Assembly: GCA_934098705.1 (NCBI GenBank)
Contig: CAKOPC010000001.1
Coordinates: 124,001 to 188,000 of the forward strand
DNA length: 64,000 nucleotides
Direction: 5' to 3'
Source: an uncultured Bacilli bacterium
GTDB taxonomy: Bacteria; Bacillota_I; Bacilli_A; RF39; UBA660
Shown: piece after piece, positions 9,233 to 16,603 of the stretch
Layout of the letters: each line of letters opens with the position of its first letter
How positions within the stretch are numbered: the stretch's first letter is position 1
Made by a program: the position numbers and the translations under genes
Notes under the pieces: generated by a model
The model's input: the letters and a program-made list of their open reading frames with translations, nothing else
What the model was told of the DNA's origin: nothing
Database searches by the model: none

Positions 9233-9941
9233 AATACTATATAGTGAAATTTGTAACTTATATGGAGATTATTATAATCATATTTATTTAGAAAAGAATT
9301 TAAGTGATAAAACTATATACAAAACAAGTTTATATGATACTCCTAAATTTATAAATGAGGATATAGACCTTATATATATAGGTAGTGCAAGTGAAACAAA
9401 TCAGTTACTTATTATAGAAAAATTAATGCCATATAAAGAAAGATTAAAAGAAATGATAGAAAATGGTAAAGTAATAATAGCAACAGGTAATAGTTTTGAA
9501 ATATTTGGTAAGTACATTTATGATGAAACACTAAAGCAAGAAATACCATGTCTTAATATATTTGACTACTATGCTAAAAGAGATATGAATAAACGTCATA
9601 ATTCCCTATTTTTAGGAGAATTTAATAATTTTAGTGTAGTAGGTCATAAAAGTCAGTTTTCCTTTATATATGGCGTAAATGAAGATAATATGCTATTCAA
9701 ATTAAATAGAGGAACAGGTAATAATAAAGAACAAGCATATGAAGGATTTAAATATAAAAACTTTTACGGAACATATGTACTTGGCCCATTACTTGTATTT
9801 AACCCATTATTTACAAAGTATCTATTTAAAATCTTAAATATCGATAAAAAATTAATATTTGAAGAAGAAGCTATGGATGCATATAAATTTAGATTAAAAG
9901 AATTTCAAGACCCAAAAACTGAGATGGGTTCAAAACATTAA
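9222..9941 (+). CDS. gatD: GatD-like class I amidotransferase homologue, catalytic residues apparently missing
   Basis: The family releases ammonia from glutamine for MurT. This 239-residue protein has the expected length, position and several family segments (NLYGDYYNHIYL at the start, EGFKYKNFYGTYVLGPLL near 175-191). The nucleophile elbow, normally CGGYQ-L-G, reads ATGNSFEIFG (87-96), with no Cys. The HGPLL motif reads LGPLL, so the catalytic His is Leu187. Start ATG 9222 is preferred to 9210 because GGTGAT precedes it. It may be a pseudoenzyme that only supports MurT, or may have another role. Alignment to known GatD proteins would settle this. Confidence 0.72.
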   Translation: MKIEILYSEICNLYGDYYNHIYLEKNLSDKTIYKTSLYDTPKFINEDIDLIYIGSASETNQLLIIEKLMPYKERLKEMIENGKVIIATGNSFEIFGKYIYDETLKQEIPCLNIFDYYAKRDMNKRHNSLFLGEFNNFSVVGHKSQFSFIYGVNEDNMLFKLNRGTGNNKEQAYEGFKYKNFYGTYVLGPLLVFNPLFTKYLFKILNIDKKLIFEEEAMDAYKFRLKEFQDPKTEMGSKH

Positions 9942-10013
9942 AACTAAATTTTAGTTTACACCTTGAAATTGTCAAATAAAGATGATAGAATATAAATAGA
10001 CGGAGGCTTTATT

Positions 10014-10784
10014 ATGAAGGAAGTAAATAGAATTATTAATGAATGCAATTTATCAAAAGTAAAGGTAGCAAAATATTTAGGAGTATCAAGACAAATGCTT
10101 TACAATTATTTGTCATTTGATGATGTTAATGATTTACCTAATGATAAAAAAGGTAAAATATTTAAATTATTTAATGTTACCAAAGAAGAAGAACTTACTA
10201 AAATAAAGGTAGATAATAAGTTTTTAGAAGAAGTAGATGTAAGATTAAATGAAGGTTTGGTAGATAATTTAAAAGAAGCTAATATAACAGATTTAAAAGG
10301 CTTAAATAAAAAAGAACAAGAATTATTATCCGATATATTTCAATTACTAAAAGATAGATTACTTGAAGATGAAAGGAAAGATAAAGCCTATAGTACTATA
10401 AAATATTTATATTATTTTCTTCAATCAATGGATCAAATTGAAGAACTAAAGTATATACTTGCTTATTTTGCAAAATATAATGGTCTTATAAAACCTTTAG
10501 AATTTATATTTAATGAAGATAAACAATATATGTTTGAAGGAATATTATATTCTGCTATGACATTATATACAAATGGTAATCCATCAAAAAGTAAGGTTTC
10601 AGAATCACATAAAAGATTTGAAGCAGATATAGAAAGTAAAAAAGAAGAACAGTTAAGTAGAACACAAGAGCTAAATACATTTAAACAACTTGCTCTTCAA
10701 GAACTTGGCTATGCATCAATTACTGAAGCTAATGCTAAAGAAGTATTTGAAAAAATTGCCGAAATAATGTCAAGAAAATTTTAA
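10014..10784 (+). CDS. XRE-type helix-turn-helix regulator
   Basis: A 256-residue protein. Residues 3-48 form a lambda-repressor-like HTH (INECNLSKVKVAKYLGVSRQMLYNYL). The remaining 200 residues are charged and mostly helical, ending in a coiled-coil-like EEQLSRTQELNTFKQLALQE, and match no family I recognise. A GACGGAGG-type ribosome site precedes ATG. It is the last host gene before the dif region and the prophage; nothing ties it to the phage. Confidence 0.7.
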   Translation: MKEVNRIINECNLSKVKVAKYLGVSRQMLYNYLSFDDVNDLPNDKKGKIFKLFNVTKEEELTKIKVDNKFLEEVDVRLNEGLVDNLKEANITDLKGLNKKEQELLSDIFQLLKDRLLEDERKDKAYSTIKYLYYFLQSMDQIEELKYILAYFAKYNGLIKPLEFIFNEDKQYMFEGILYSAMTLYTNGNPSKSKVSESHKRFEADIESKKEEQLSRTQELNTFKQLALQELGYASITEANAKEVFEKIAEIMSRKF

Positions 10785-10788
10785 TAAA

Positions 10789-10828
10789 AAAGCATAAAGG
10801 AATTATAGATTATAGTTTCTTTTTTGTT
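10789..10828 (+). terminator. Terminator after the HTH regulator
   Basis: AAAGGAATTATA pairs (with two G-T pairs) with TTATAGTTTCTTT, followed by six T. It lies a few bases after the stop codon. Confidence 0.7.
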
Positions 10829-11261
10829 TACTTATATTTTAATTATAATAAGTCTCCTGTAATATTTAAGAGAGATATAACTTTTGTTGCAAATTGTAAA
10901 ACTGATGAGTTAATAAACAACAGAAAAAAAGTTTAACACTTCTTTGAGTTGCCATTTACTTCATATAAAAATAGAGTAGGGAAGTAGAGTATCTTTCACC
11001 TACTTTTTATATAATATTAATAGTTTTTAAAGATAAAGTCTTTGTATATAAATCCATACAAAATTTAAATATAAAATTTTAAAAACTAGAATTTTATGAC
11101 TAAAATATTTTATATAAATAAATGAAATATAATAATATAACTAAAATAATATAATATCTAACTAAAATAAAAATTTATTACTGCAAAAAAAATAATAAAA
11201 GTCCCCTATCAATTTTAATATTTTATAAGTAGGAGAGTGGTAGTATTATTTTTTTAGTGCT
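10829..11261. other. AT-rich non-coding stretch left of dif
   Basis: No ORF of note on either strand. It contains a terminator-like AGTAGG...CCTACT-TTTTT (about 10975-11007) and a loose dif-like 28-mer at 10959-10986 (begins ACTTC, ends GAAGT). The rest is low-complexity A/T. It may hold remains of earlier dif insertions, but nothing is recognisable. Confidence 0.4.
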
Positions 11262-11313
11262 CTAATTTAAATCGAGAATACTTAAGATGATAAATTATCC
11301 ATCTTAATTTAAA
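11262..11313. repeat. Intergenic repeat unit 1 (with internal inverted repeat)
   Basis: Begins TCTAATTTAAATCGA and ends ATCTTAATTTAAA. Internal stem TTAAGATG/CATCTTAA around a 10-base loop. A second, imperfect copy lies at 11449-11500. Each copy has its own inverted-repeat arms, suggesting a conserved structural or protein-binding element close to the terminus. Confidence 0.6.
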
Positions 11314-11448
11314 AAAAATACAATTATATTATTTTATATTAAATATATTATAATAAATCATATATCAATATACAACAAAAAATATAAAAATAAATTAATT
11401 TTTAATTTTTATATTGGTTAATATTAAAACTTATTTTTTTGGTGTTTT

Positions 11449-11500
11449 CTAATTTAAATCGAAATTTAAAAAGACATATAATTATCCATCTTGATTTAAA
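11449..11500. repeat. Intergenic repeat unit 2, 38 bp before the left dif-like site
   Basis: Same start (TCTAATTTAAATCGA) and same ATTATCCATCTT block as unit 1. Here the outer arms TTTAAATC and GATTTAAA are perfectly complementary, while the inner stem has decayed. Function unknown. Confidence 0.6.
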
Positions 11501-11538
11501 ATATCAATAATATCTATCATTAACTTTATTAATATACA

Positions 11539-11566
11539 ACTTCGCATAATTGATAATCATTGAAGT
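11539..11566 (+). repeat. Left prophage junction, dif-like hybrid site (attL)
   Basis: A 28-bp site with left arm ACTTCGCATAA, 6-bp centre TTGATA and right arm ATCATTGAAGT. The first 17 bases equal the right junction at 19979; the last 11 are divergent. This is what Xer recombination between chromosomal dif and a phage site with a degenerate XerD arm should leave. The flank TATACA on its left is the inverse of TGTATA right of the other site. Confidence 0.85.
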
Positions 11567-11633
11567 TTTTTTCTAATTTATAATACATCTAGTTTATTTT
11601 AAAATCTATCTACTATAAGAGGAGATGTATATT

Positions 11634-11924
11634 ATGGAAAAAAATTTCAATTTAGATGTTACTATTACTGGTATTAATGTTTATAATTTCAAAACAGATG
11701 ATGGAAAATCAATTTGTGGTTATCGAGTTTTTTATTACACAGATTCAAAAGATGATGATAAAAATATAATTGGCAAAAAAAATTCAAATATATTTTTGTC
11801 TAGGGAAAATTTAGATAATATTGATATTTTAAAATCAAAAATTTATCCTATAAAGGCAAAAATAAAATTTGAATTTGTTTCTTTAGACAAAAAACCAAAA
11901 CCATTGGAAATTTTATTTAATTAA
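11634..11924 (+). CDS. Inovirus protein, possible ssDNA-binding protein
   Basis: A 96-residue soluble protein, first gene of the phage. The start is taken at ATG 11634 because GGAG (11621-11624) sits 9 bases upstream; the earlier ATG at 11625 touches that GGAG directly. It alternates beta-prone segments (NLDVTITGINVYNF, CGYRVFYYT, KAKIKFEFVSL). Size, predicted all-beta character and an expected need for a gene V-type ssDNA-binding protein make that role plausible, but no diagnostic motif is seen. Function is inference only. Confidence 0.6.
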   Translation: MEKNFNLDVTITGINVYNFKTDDGKSICGYRVFYYTDSKDDDKNIIGKKNSNIFLSRENLDNIDILKSKIYPIKAKIKFEFVSLDKKPKPLEILFN

Positions 11925-11945
11925 TTTTTTATAGTAGGGGGAAAA

Positions 11946-12218
11946 ATGAAAATTGCTTTACCAGTATATGATAAAAGAATTTATAATGGTAAAAAAAGAA
12001 AAATAGCAAAATATATTGATGAAAGTTGTTTTACTCATAAATTTATTTTATCTTATTCTTTTCTTTGCTATTGGCAAAGACCTGATGGCAAAATTTATTT
12101 AAAATTTTGTAAATCATTGCCTTATAGTGAAACAAAAAGGCGAGAATTAAGATTAAATGAGCTTAATCAATATATGCATAAATTTGTCAAATTTGAGCGT
12201 GTGTATGTAATAGGTTAA
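11946..12218 (+). CDS. Basic inovirus protein of unknown function
   Basis: A 90-residue, Lys/Arg/Tyr-rich protein (starts MKIALPVYDKRIYNGKKRKIAKYI) with no membrane segment. An AGGGGG ribosome site precedes ATG. Its strong positive charge suggests nucleic-acid binding, but no family is recognised. A hairpin terminator follows 6 bp later, so genes 11634 and 11946 form a unit separate from the coat gene. Confidence 0.6.
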   Translation: MKIALPVYDKRIYNGKKRKIAKYIDESCFTHKFILSYSFLCYWQRPDGKIYLKFCKSLPYSETKRRELRLNELNQYMHKFVKFERVYVIG

Positions 12219-12223
12219 TTTTT

Positions 12224-12248
12224 AAAAAAAGTTAGATGTACTTTTTTT
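12224..12248 (+). terminator. Terminator between early phage genes and coat gene
   Basis: AAAAAAAGT-N7-ACTTTTTTT, a 9-bp perfect stem ending in T. It separates the first two genes from the coat gene and suggests that the latter has its own promoter. Confidence 0.75.
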
Positions 12249-12306
12249 AAAAAATAGGGGCTTTAACCTTTATATAAAATAAAAAATATATAAAGGAGGT
12301 ATTTAA

Positions 12307-12498
12307 ATGGTATTAGACGGCAGTGCGGCTGTAATGACACTTTCTACTTACCTAGAAACTTTAGGAACAATAGTTACTCAAGTTTTAAATTGGGTAGTTC
12401 AGGCTTTAGGCGTAATCACTTCAAATCCAATTTTATTAGTTCCGTTCGGTGTAATTGCGGTATTTACAGTAATTAAAGTCCTTAAATCAATTTTTTAA
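12307..12498 (+). CDS. Major coat protein candidate (pVIII-like)
   Basis: A 63-residue protein with the pattern of a filamentous-phage coat subunit: a short, slightly acidic head (MVLDGSAAV), an amphipathic stretch (STYLETLGTIVTQVLNWVVQALG), a hydrophobic span (PILLVPFGVIAVFTVI) and a basic tail (KVLKSIF) that could face the DNA. There is no cleavable signal peptide. It has the strongest ribosome site of the phage (AAAGGAGG) and is bracketed by hairpin terminators, consistent with very high, independent expression as for gene VIII in M13-type phages. The family is inferred from features and position. Confidence 0.75.
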   Translation: MVLDGSAAVMTLSTYLETLGTIVTQVLNWVVQALGVITSNPILLVPFGVIAVFTVIKVLKSIF

Positions 12499-12513
12499 TG
12501 AATAAGGGGGAGG

Positions 12514-12543
12514 GAGGAATCAGTTTTTGATTTCTTCTTTTTT
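12514..12543 (+). terminator. Terminator after the coat gene
   Basis: GAGGAATCA pairs with TGATTTCTTC around a T-rich loop and is followed by TTTTTT. It would insulate abundant coat mRNA from the downstream virion genes, like the central terminator of M13. Confidence 0.7.
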
Positions 12544-12621
12544 AAAAAATACACTTGTTGAGGGCAGTTCTAGAGGTGGTTCTGTTGTGCATTTAAACTT
12601 CTCATTTCCAAATTTTTATTT

Positions 12622-12661
12622 AATAATTCATGAGTTTTTGTGTATTTGTTGATGAATTATT
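12622..12661 (+). promoter_or_regulatory. Leader hairpin before the first large virion gene
   Basis: AATAATTCAT and ATGAATTATT form a 10-bp perfect stem with a 20-base loop, ending about 10 bases before the AAGGAG ribosome site of the gene at 12685. The span 12544-12684 has no ORF. The hairpin could modulate translation or protect the mRNA; this is inference. Confidence 0.4.
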
Positions 12662-12684
12662 TTTTATAAAGGAGAAATATTGAA

Positions 12685-13659
12685 ATGAAAAAAATTTTAT
12701 TGTTTTTTATTTTATTTTTTAGTTTTAGTTTCTCAGTTTTTGCAGAAACTTATGATACTTATATTTTAAATAGTGATTTAAATAAAATTTCTAATTTTGA
12801 ATATGATAATTTTATTAATTATTTAGAAGAAAATAAAACAAGTAATTCACAAATTGCTAGTGCAAAAAAATTAATAGATAATGATACTTATATTTTAAAA
12901 TTTAATCCTTCTTTAAACATGTTGTTTCTGTTTGAAATAAAAGATTATTCTTCTTTGAATTCTATTGATTTTTCTAATACATCATGTGCTGCTGGTTCTA
13001 ATAATTTTTGTAATATTGGTTATAATATTTTAAGTCGTTATATGTTTAATTATAACAATTCTACTGGTTCATTTTCTTATTATAATACTATTACAGTTAC
13101 TGATGATTTTTTTACTTGGAAAGTTGTAGAAAATAATGTTATAAAATCATCTTTACTTGTTTATTCTTCATATCCGTTTAAATTAGTTCAAAATTTGAAT
13201 TTTAGTGATGGTACTACATATTTAGAAAAGGATAAAATTTATCAAGGAGTTATGCCGTTATTTGGAGAAAATCAACAAAAATTTTATACTTTAAAATTTA
13301 ATGTTCCTAAAGATTCAATTTTAATTTTGAGAGATTCAAATAATAATATTATTGAAAACGTTGATAATTCTTTTGTTTTAGTTTCTGGTAATTATTCTTA
13401 TACTTTATCAAAAAATCTTTATAAGACATTGTCTGGAGAAATTAATTTGATAGAAGACAAAGAAATTTCTTTAGAATTAGAAAGTGTCGTAAATTTTTCA
13501 AATTATAATTCTATTATAGAAAATTTTTATTCTTATTTATTAAATTTGCCTGGTAAAATTTTTAGTTTTGATTATCCGTTTTTTTATATATTAATTGCTT
13601 CTTTTGTTGTATTAGCATTAATTATATTTTTAATAAAATTATTGAAAGGTAGGTTTTAA
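12685..13659 (+). CDS. Secreted, C-terminally anchored virion protein A (adsorption/minor coat candidate)
   Basis: A 324-residue protein with a classic signal peptide (KKILLFFILFFSFSFSVFA, cleavage after about residue 20), an ectodomain rich in Asn, Ser and Tyr, and a C-terminal membrane helix (FYILIASFVVLALIIFLIKLL) ending in Lys-Gly-Arg. This topology is that of filamentous-phage pIII, which binds the host and anchors in the membrane during assembly. Its signal-peptide DNA is almost the same as that of the next gene. A paired tail-tip protein or a pIII/pVI division of labour is possible. No family recognised. Confidence 0.65.
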   Translation: MKKILLFFILFFSFSFSVFAETYDTYILNSDLNKISNFEYDNFINYLEENKTSNSQIASAKKLIDNDTYILKFNPSLNMLFLFEIKDYSSLNSIDFSNTSCAAGSNNFCNIGYNILSRYMFNYNNSTGSFSYYNTITVTDDFFTWKVVENNVIKSSLLVYSSYPFKLVQNLNFSDGTTYLEKDKIYQGVMPLFGENQQKFYTLKFNVPKDSILILRDSNNNIIENVDNSFVLVSGNYSYTLSKNLYKTLSGEINLIEDKEISLELESVVNFSNYNSIIENFYSYLLNLPGKIFSFDYPFFYILIASFVVLALIIFLIKLLKGRF

Positions 13660-13660
13660 A

Positions 13661-15325
13661 ATGAAAAAAAATGTAAAGTTTTTAGTTTTATTTTTTGTTT
13701 TATTTTTTAGTTTTAGTTTTTCGGTTAATGCCAAAGATATTACAACTGGAATAAATTTTGAAGCACATGAGCATTTTAATTATTTTTATGAATTTAAACA
13801 TCAAACACCATTTTATATGTTTTTGAATTCTCAAGGAGAAAATCTTCCTTTATATTTAAATTCTTATAATAATGATAAGATTTTATCTAATAGTATAAAA
13901 ATTTTTTATTCAAAAGATTTTGAGAGTGTTTTAGATACTCCAGGAAATTCAAAATATTTAATTGTTGTTCCTGAAAAATCTAATCCTAATCTTAGTACAG
14001 TTCAATCTCCAAGTTTAACTTATGATGTTAAAGGAAATAATTATATTTTTATTTGGAAAAATTATTACACAACTTCAAATTGGAATCCTATTTATAAATA
14101 TTTCAAATTTCCTGTTGTTAGCAATAAATCTGGAAATAATACTAATGGTTCTAATTATTGTTATTATTTTGATGAAGAGGCTAATTTATTGAGTTATGAT
14201 TATTGTAAATATTTTTTAGAATCATTTGATTATGAAAATTATAATTTTGATGGACTTTCTTTTGATTTAAAAAGTGGTACTATTGTAGATAAATCAGCTA
14301 ATTTTTCTTATTTTATTTCTTCAAATTATTCTACAGAAATTCATAATACTTATCCTTCTACTACTCTTTATAATTTTGTTGTTACTGATGTTATTTTTGG
14401 AGAAGATCTTGATGAACATTTTTTATTAGATTCTTCTGTTTCATTTAATGCTTTTATGGTTAAATTTAGACAATTTGTTTCTAATCTTATTTTGAGTGAT
14501 TATGATTTTTATGATGATAATGGTATGTTTGATTTTTTTAAAAAAAACAAGGTTTTTAAAGAACATAGTTCTACTGATTATGGTTTACTTGGTCTTGTTG
14601 ATATGTTAAAAAAAAGTAATGACTATCCTTTTAATGATAATTATTCTTTTAAATCTTTAAAATTAAAAGATGATTCATGGCTTTTTGTTCCAAAAAAGGG
14701 TGATAATTTAGATTATAATTTATATGTTTATTCTTCTAATGATTCTATGGATATCAATTTATTACCATATAATATTGAAAACAATAATTTTGTTTATTAT
14801 AATAATTTTTTGCATTTAAATCCACAGTCTAATAAATATTTAAAATTAGATTTAAGTTCAATAAAAATTGATGATAATTCATTAAATTTAGGAATTAATA
14901 ATTCTTATTATATTTATACTTCAAGTTCTAAATATAGTATTTATATTTATTATGATGTTCGGGCATATGATGTTATTAAAAAAAATAATAATTCGAATTT
15001 CGTTTTTGTTAATCCTAATACAGATGAAGAAAATACAATTTCATTTAATGATATTTCAAACGATGTTGTTTCAGTTGAATCGACTGTAAAAGAAAATGAT
15101 AATGATAACACAGTTAATTTTACTGGCAATTTAGATTTATCAGCTACGGGAATTTTTAATACTATTTTAACTTGGTTAAAAACTTTTACAACAACCTTAT
15201 TAACTTTTTTTGCTTCTATTTTTACTATTTTTTCAATTATGCCTCTTGATATACAATATTTATTTTATTTTTTATTAATTTCCACTGTTATATTAATTAT
15301 TATAAAAATTGTGAGAGGAGGATAA
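13661..15325 (+). CDS. Large secreted virion protein B (pIII-like adsorption protein candidate)
   Basis: A 554-residue protein, the largest in the phage, starting 2 bp after the previous stop. It has a signal peptide ending in FSFSVNA, a long Asn/Tyr/Ser-rich ectodomain, and a C-terminal hydrophobic hairpin (about 505-550: TTTLLTFFASIFTIFSIMP and YLFYFLLISTVILIII) ending VRGG. Size and topology fit a receptor-binding pIII analogue. The host encodes a Tad pilus in this same window, a plausible receptor, but nothing in the sequence proves that. Confidence 0.65.
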   Translation: MKKNVKFLVLFFVLFFSFSFSVNAKDITTGINFEAHEHFNYFYEFKHQTPFYMFLNSQGENLPLYLNSYNNDKILSNSIKIFYSKDFESVLDTPGNSKYLIVVPEKSNPNLSTVQSPSLTYDVKGNNYIFIWKNYYTTSNWNPIYKYFKFPVVSNKSGNNTNGSNYCYYFDEEANLLSYDYCKYFLESFDYENYNFDGLSFDLKSGTIVDKSANFSYFISSNYSTEIHNTYPSTTLYNFVVTDVIFGEDLDEHFLLDSSVSFNAFMVKFRQFVSNLILSDYDFYDDNGMFDFFKKNKVFKEHSSTDYGLLGLVDMLKKSNDYPFNDNYSFKSLKLKDDSWLFVPKKGDNLDYNLYVYSSNDSMDINLLPYNIENNNFVYYNNFLHLNPQSNKYLKLDLSSIKIDDNSLNLGINNSYYIYTSSSKYSIYIYYDVRAYDVIKKNNNSNFVFVNPNTDEENTISFNDISNDVVSVESTVKENDNDNTVNFTGNLDLSATGIFNTILTWLKTFTTTLLTFFASIFTIFSIMPLDIQYLFYFLLISTVILIIIKIVRGG

Positions 15326-15331
15326 AATTAT

Positions 15332-15487
15332 ATGAATTTATATAACTTATCTGTTTTAATTTTAGGAGAATTGCCTCAAAAATTTGAAATATTATATGCT
15401 TTACTTACTTTTTTACTTGCAATTTTAGCTGTAATTATAATTATTTCTCCATTTATTCTTATTTTTAAAATTTTAGGAGGTAAATAG
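15332..15487 (+). CDS. Small inovirus membrane protein (51 aa)
   Basis: A short ORF with a GAGAGGAGG ribosome site. The N-terminal 18 residues are mildly polar (MNLYNLSVLILGELPQKF), followed by one long hydrophobic helix (ALLTFLLAILAVIIIISPFILIF) and a basic KILGGK tail. It starts 6 bp after the previous stop and ends 1 bp before the next start, so translation is tightly packed. A minor coat or assembly protein is likely; exact role unknown. Confidence 0.6.
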   Translation: MNLYNLSVLILGELPQKFEILYALLTFLLAILAVIIIISPFILIFKILGGK

Positions 15488-15488
15488 C

Positions 15489-15830
15489 ATGCAGTTCAAA
15501 GTAGGAAAAGATATTTTTGATATAGTTGTTTTTTACTTTAATCAATTAAATAAAATTTTTAAAATTTGGGATTCTGTCGAAATTTTTCCAGGTATTTCTT
15601 ATTTTAAATTAGTAATTTTAGTTTCAATTTTATGTATTATTTTAGGAATAATAAAACAAGGAACTAAAGAATATTTGGAAGATAAAGTGTCTGTTCCTTA
15701 TGAAAAATTAAGTAATTATACTGGAAAACATTCGCAAGAGTATTTAGCTAAACATTCAAAAACGGGTTTAAAAGTTAGTAAAGAATCAAAAAAAATGAAA
15801 AGAAGAATATCAGGAACACGTGATATTTAA
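15489..15830 (+). CDS. Inovirus membrane protein with basic C-terminus (pVI-like candidate)
   Basis: A 113-residue protein with one membrane helix (FKLVILVSILCIILGII, about 45-61) and a strongly basic C-terminal tail (SKESKKMKRRISGTRDI). The ribosome site AGGAGG lies inside the end of the preceding gene. Size and position after the pIII-like gene resemble pVI of M13-type phages, which joins pIII to the virion. No sequence family recognised. Confidence 0.55.
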   Translation: MQFKVGKDIFDIVVFYFNQLNKIFKIWDSVEIFPGISYFKLVILVSILCIILGIIKQGTKEYLEDKVSVPYEKLSNYTGKHSQEYLAKHSKTGLKVSKESKKMKRRISGTRDI

Positions 15831-15851
15831 TAAAAAAAGGAGGTTTAAAAA

Positions 15852-16043
15852 ATGTTTTTTATATATTCATATAGTGATATTATAAATTTTTCAATTTTTA
15901 GTTCTATTGATTTTACTACTTTTTCGAATTTTGAGCAGATTTTAGTAACTATATCTTTTAATATTTATGTTTATTTATTTTTAATTTTCTTTTGTTCGTT
16001 AATTTATAAAGTTGTTTGTAGAATTTGGAGTTGGTTTTTTTAA
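15852..16043 (+). CDS. Small inovirus membrane protein (63 aa)
   Basis: A 63-residue protein with a strong AAAAGGAGG ribosome site, an aromatic- and Ser-rich first half (YSYSDIINFSIFSSIDF) and a C-terminal hydrophobic span (NIYVYLFLIFFCSLIYKVV) ending in Trp/Phe. Its TAA stop overlaps the ATG of the next tiny gene by one base (TAATG). Role unknown, probably virion or assembly. Confidence 0.55.
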   Translation: MFFIYSYSDIINFSIFSSIDFTTFSNFEQILVTISFNIYVYLFLIFFCSLIYKVVCRIWSWFF

Positions 16044-16123
16044 TGAATTATATAATAGATTTAACAATTATTTGTTTGATAGAATTGTTATTAATATTCA
16101 TTATAAGGAGGTATTTTTTATGA
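16043..16123 (+). CDS. Tiny membrane peptide (26 aa), first of an overlapping pair
   Basis: ATG at 16043 shares its first base with the previous TAA stop. The product is MNYIIDLTIICLIELLLIF followed by IIRRYFL: one membrane helix with a basic end. Its TGA stop lies inside the ATGA of the next gene, whose ribosome site (AAGGAGG) is inside this ORF. Such coupling and size recall the pVII/pIX tip proteins (33 and 32 residues in M13). Analogy, not homology, is claimed. Confidence 0.5.
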   Translation: MNYIIDLTIICLIELLLIFIIRRYFL

Positions 16124-16197
16124 GTTTAATTGTTGGTGTTTTAATTTCACTTTTTGTATTGTATTTTTTATGTAAAAATTTTTTTAGAAGAGGTTAA
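16120..16197 (+). CDS. Tiny membrane peptide (25 aa), second of an overlapping pair
   Basis: Starts at the ATGA overlap at 16120 behind a strong AAGGAGG at 7-base spacing. Product: MSLIVGVLISLFVLYFL then CKNFFRRG, a single helix with a basic tail. A longer in-frame start at 16012 is rejected because it has no ribosome site and would bury two better starts. The pair probably forms a virion-tip complex; unproven. Confidence 0.55.
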   Translation: MSLIVGVLISLFVLYFLCKNFFRRG

Positions 16198-16199
16198 TT

Positions 16200-16472
16200 A
16201 TGATAGAAAAAATAAAAATATTAAAAAGAAATTTAAAATTTTATTTTAATATTTTGCTTGATTTTAAAAATTTAAATAAATATATTTATTTTTCATCTGT
16301 ATTTTTAAATAAATTAGAATTAATTTTAAATTCCAATTTAGAATATGAGGAAAAAATAAATAATATTGAGATTATTTATAGTGATTTTAAACTTGATTTT
16401 GAAGATAAAGACTTTAATAGTGGAGTTATTTTAGAAAATAAATTTGATAGTAGGAATAAAAAATCATGTTAA
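16200..16472 (+). CDS. Inovirus protein of unknown function (90 aa)
   Basis: A 90-residue charged, helical protein (starts MIEKIKILKRNLKFYFNILL; acidic middle EYEEKINNIE) with no membrane span. It starts 2 bp after the previous stop and overlaps the next gene by 7 bases. No family recognised. Confidence 0.55.
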   Translation: MIEKIKILKRNLKFYFNILLDFKNLNKYIYFSSVFLNKLELILNSNLEYEEKINNIEIIYSDFKLDFEDKDFNSGVILENKFDSRNKKSC

Positions 16473-16591
16473 CTAAAAATATAGTAGAAGTTGAATTAAA
16501 TAAATATTATTTAGAAAATAAATATTATTTAGAAAATAATAATTATAAGAAAGTTATATATTTAGTAGTTATAAATAAATTAAAAAAATAA
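16466..16591 (+). CDS. Small inovirus protein with tandem NKYYLE repeat (41 aa)
   Basis: ATG at 16466 lies inside the end of the preceding gene. The 41-residue product contains a duplicated hexapeptide (NKYYLE twice) and a basic end (VINKLKK). There is no clear ribosome site apart from coupling to the upstream gene. It may be a genuine short gene or only an open frame; codon use matches neighbours. Confidence 0.4.
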   Translation: MLTKNIVEVELNKYYLENKYYLENNNYKKVIYLVVINKLKK

Positions 16592-16603
16592 GGAGATAAT
16601 TTT

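Noticed and set aside
16012..16197. A 61-codon phage gene starting at 16012
   Set aside because: No ribosome site, overlaps the previous gene, and hides two better-supported starts at 16043 and 16120.
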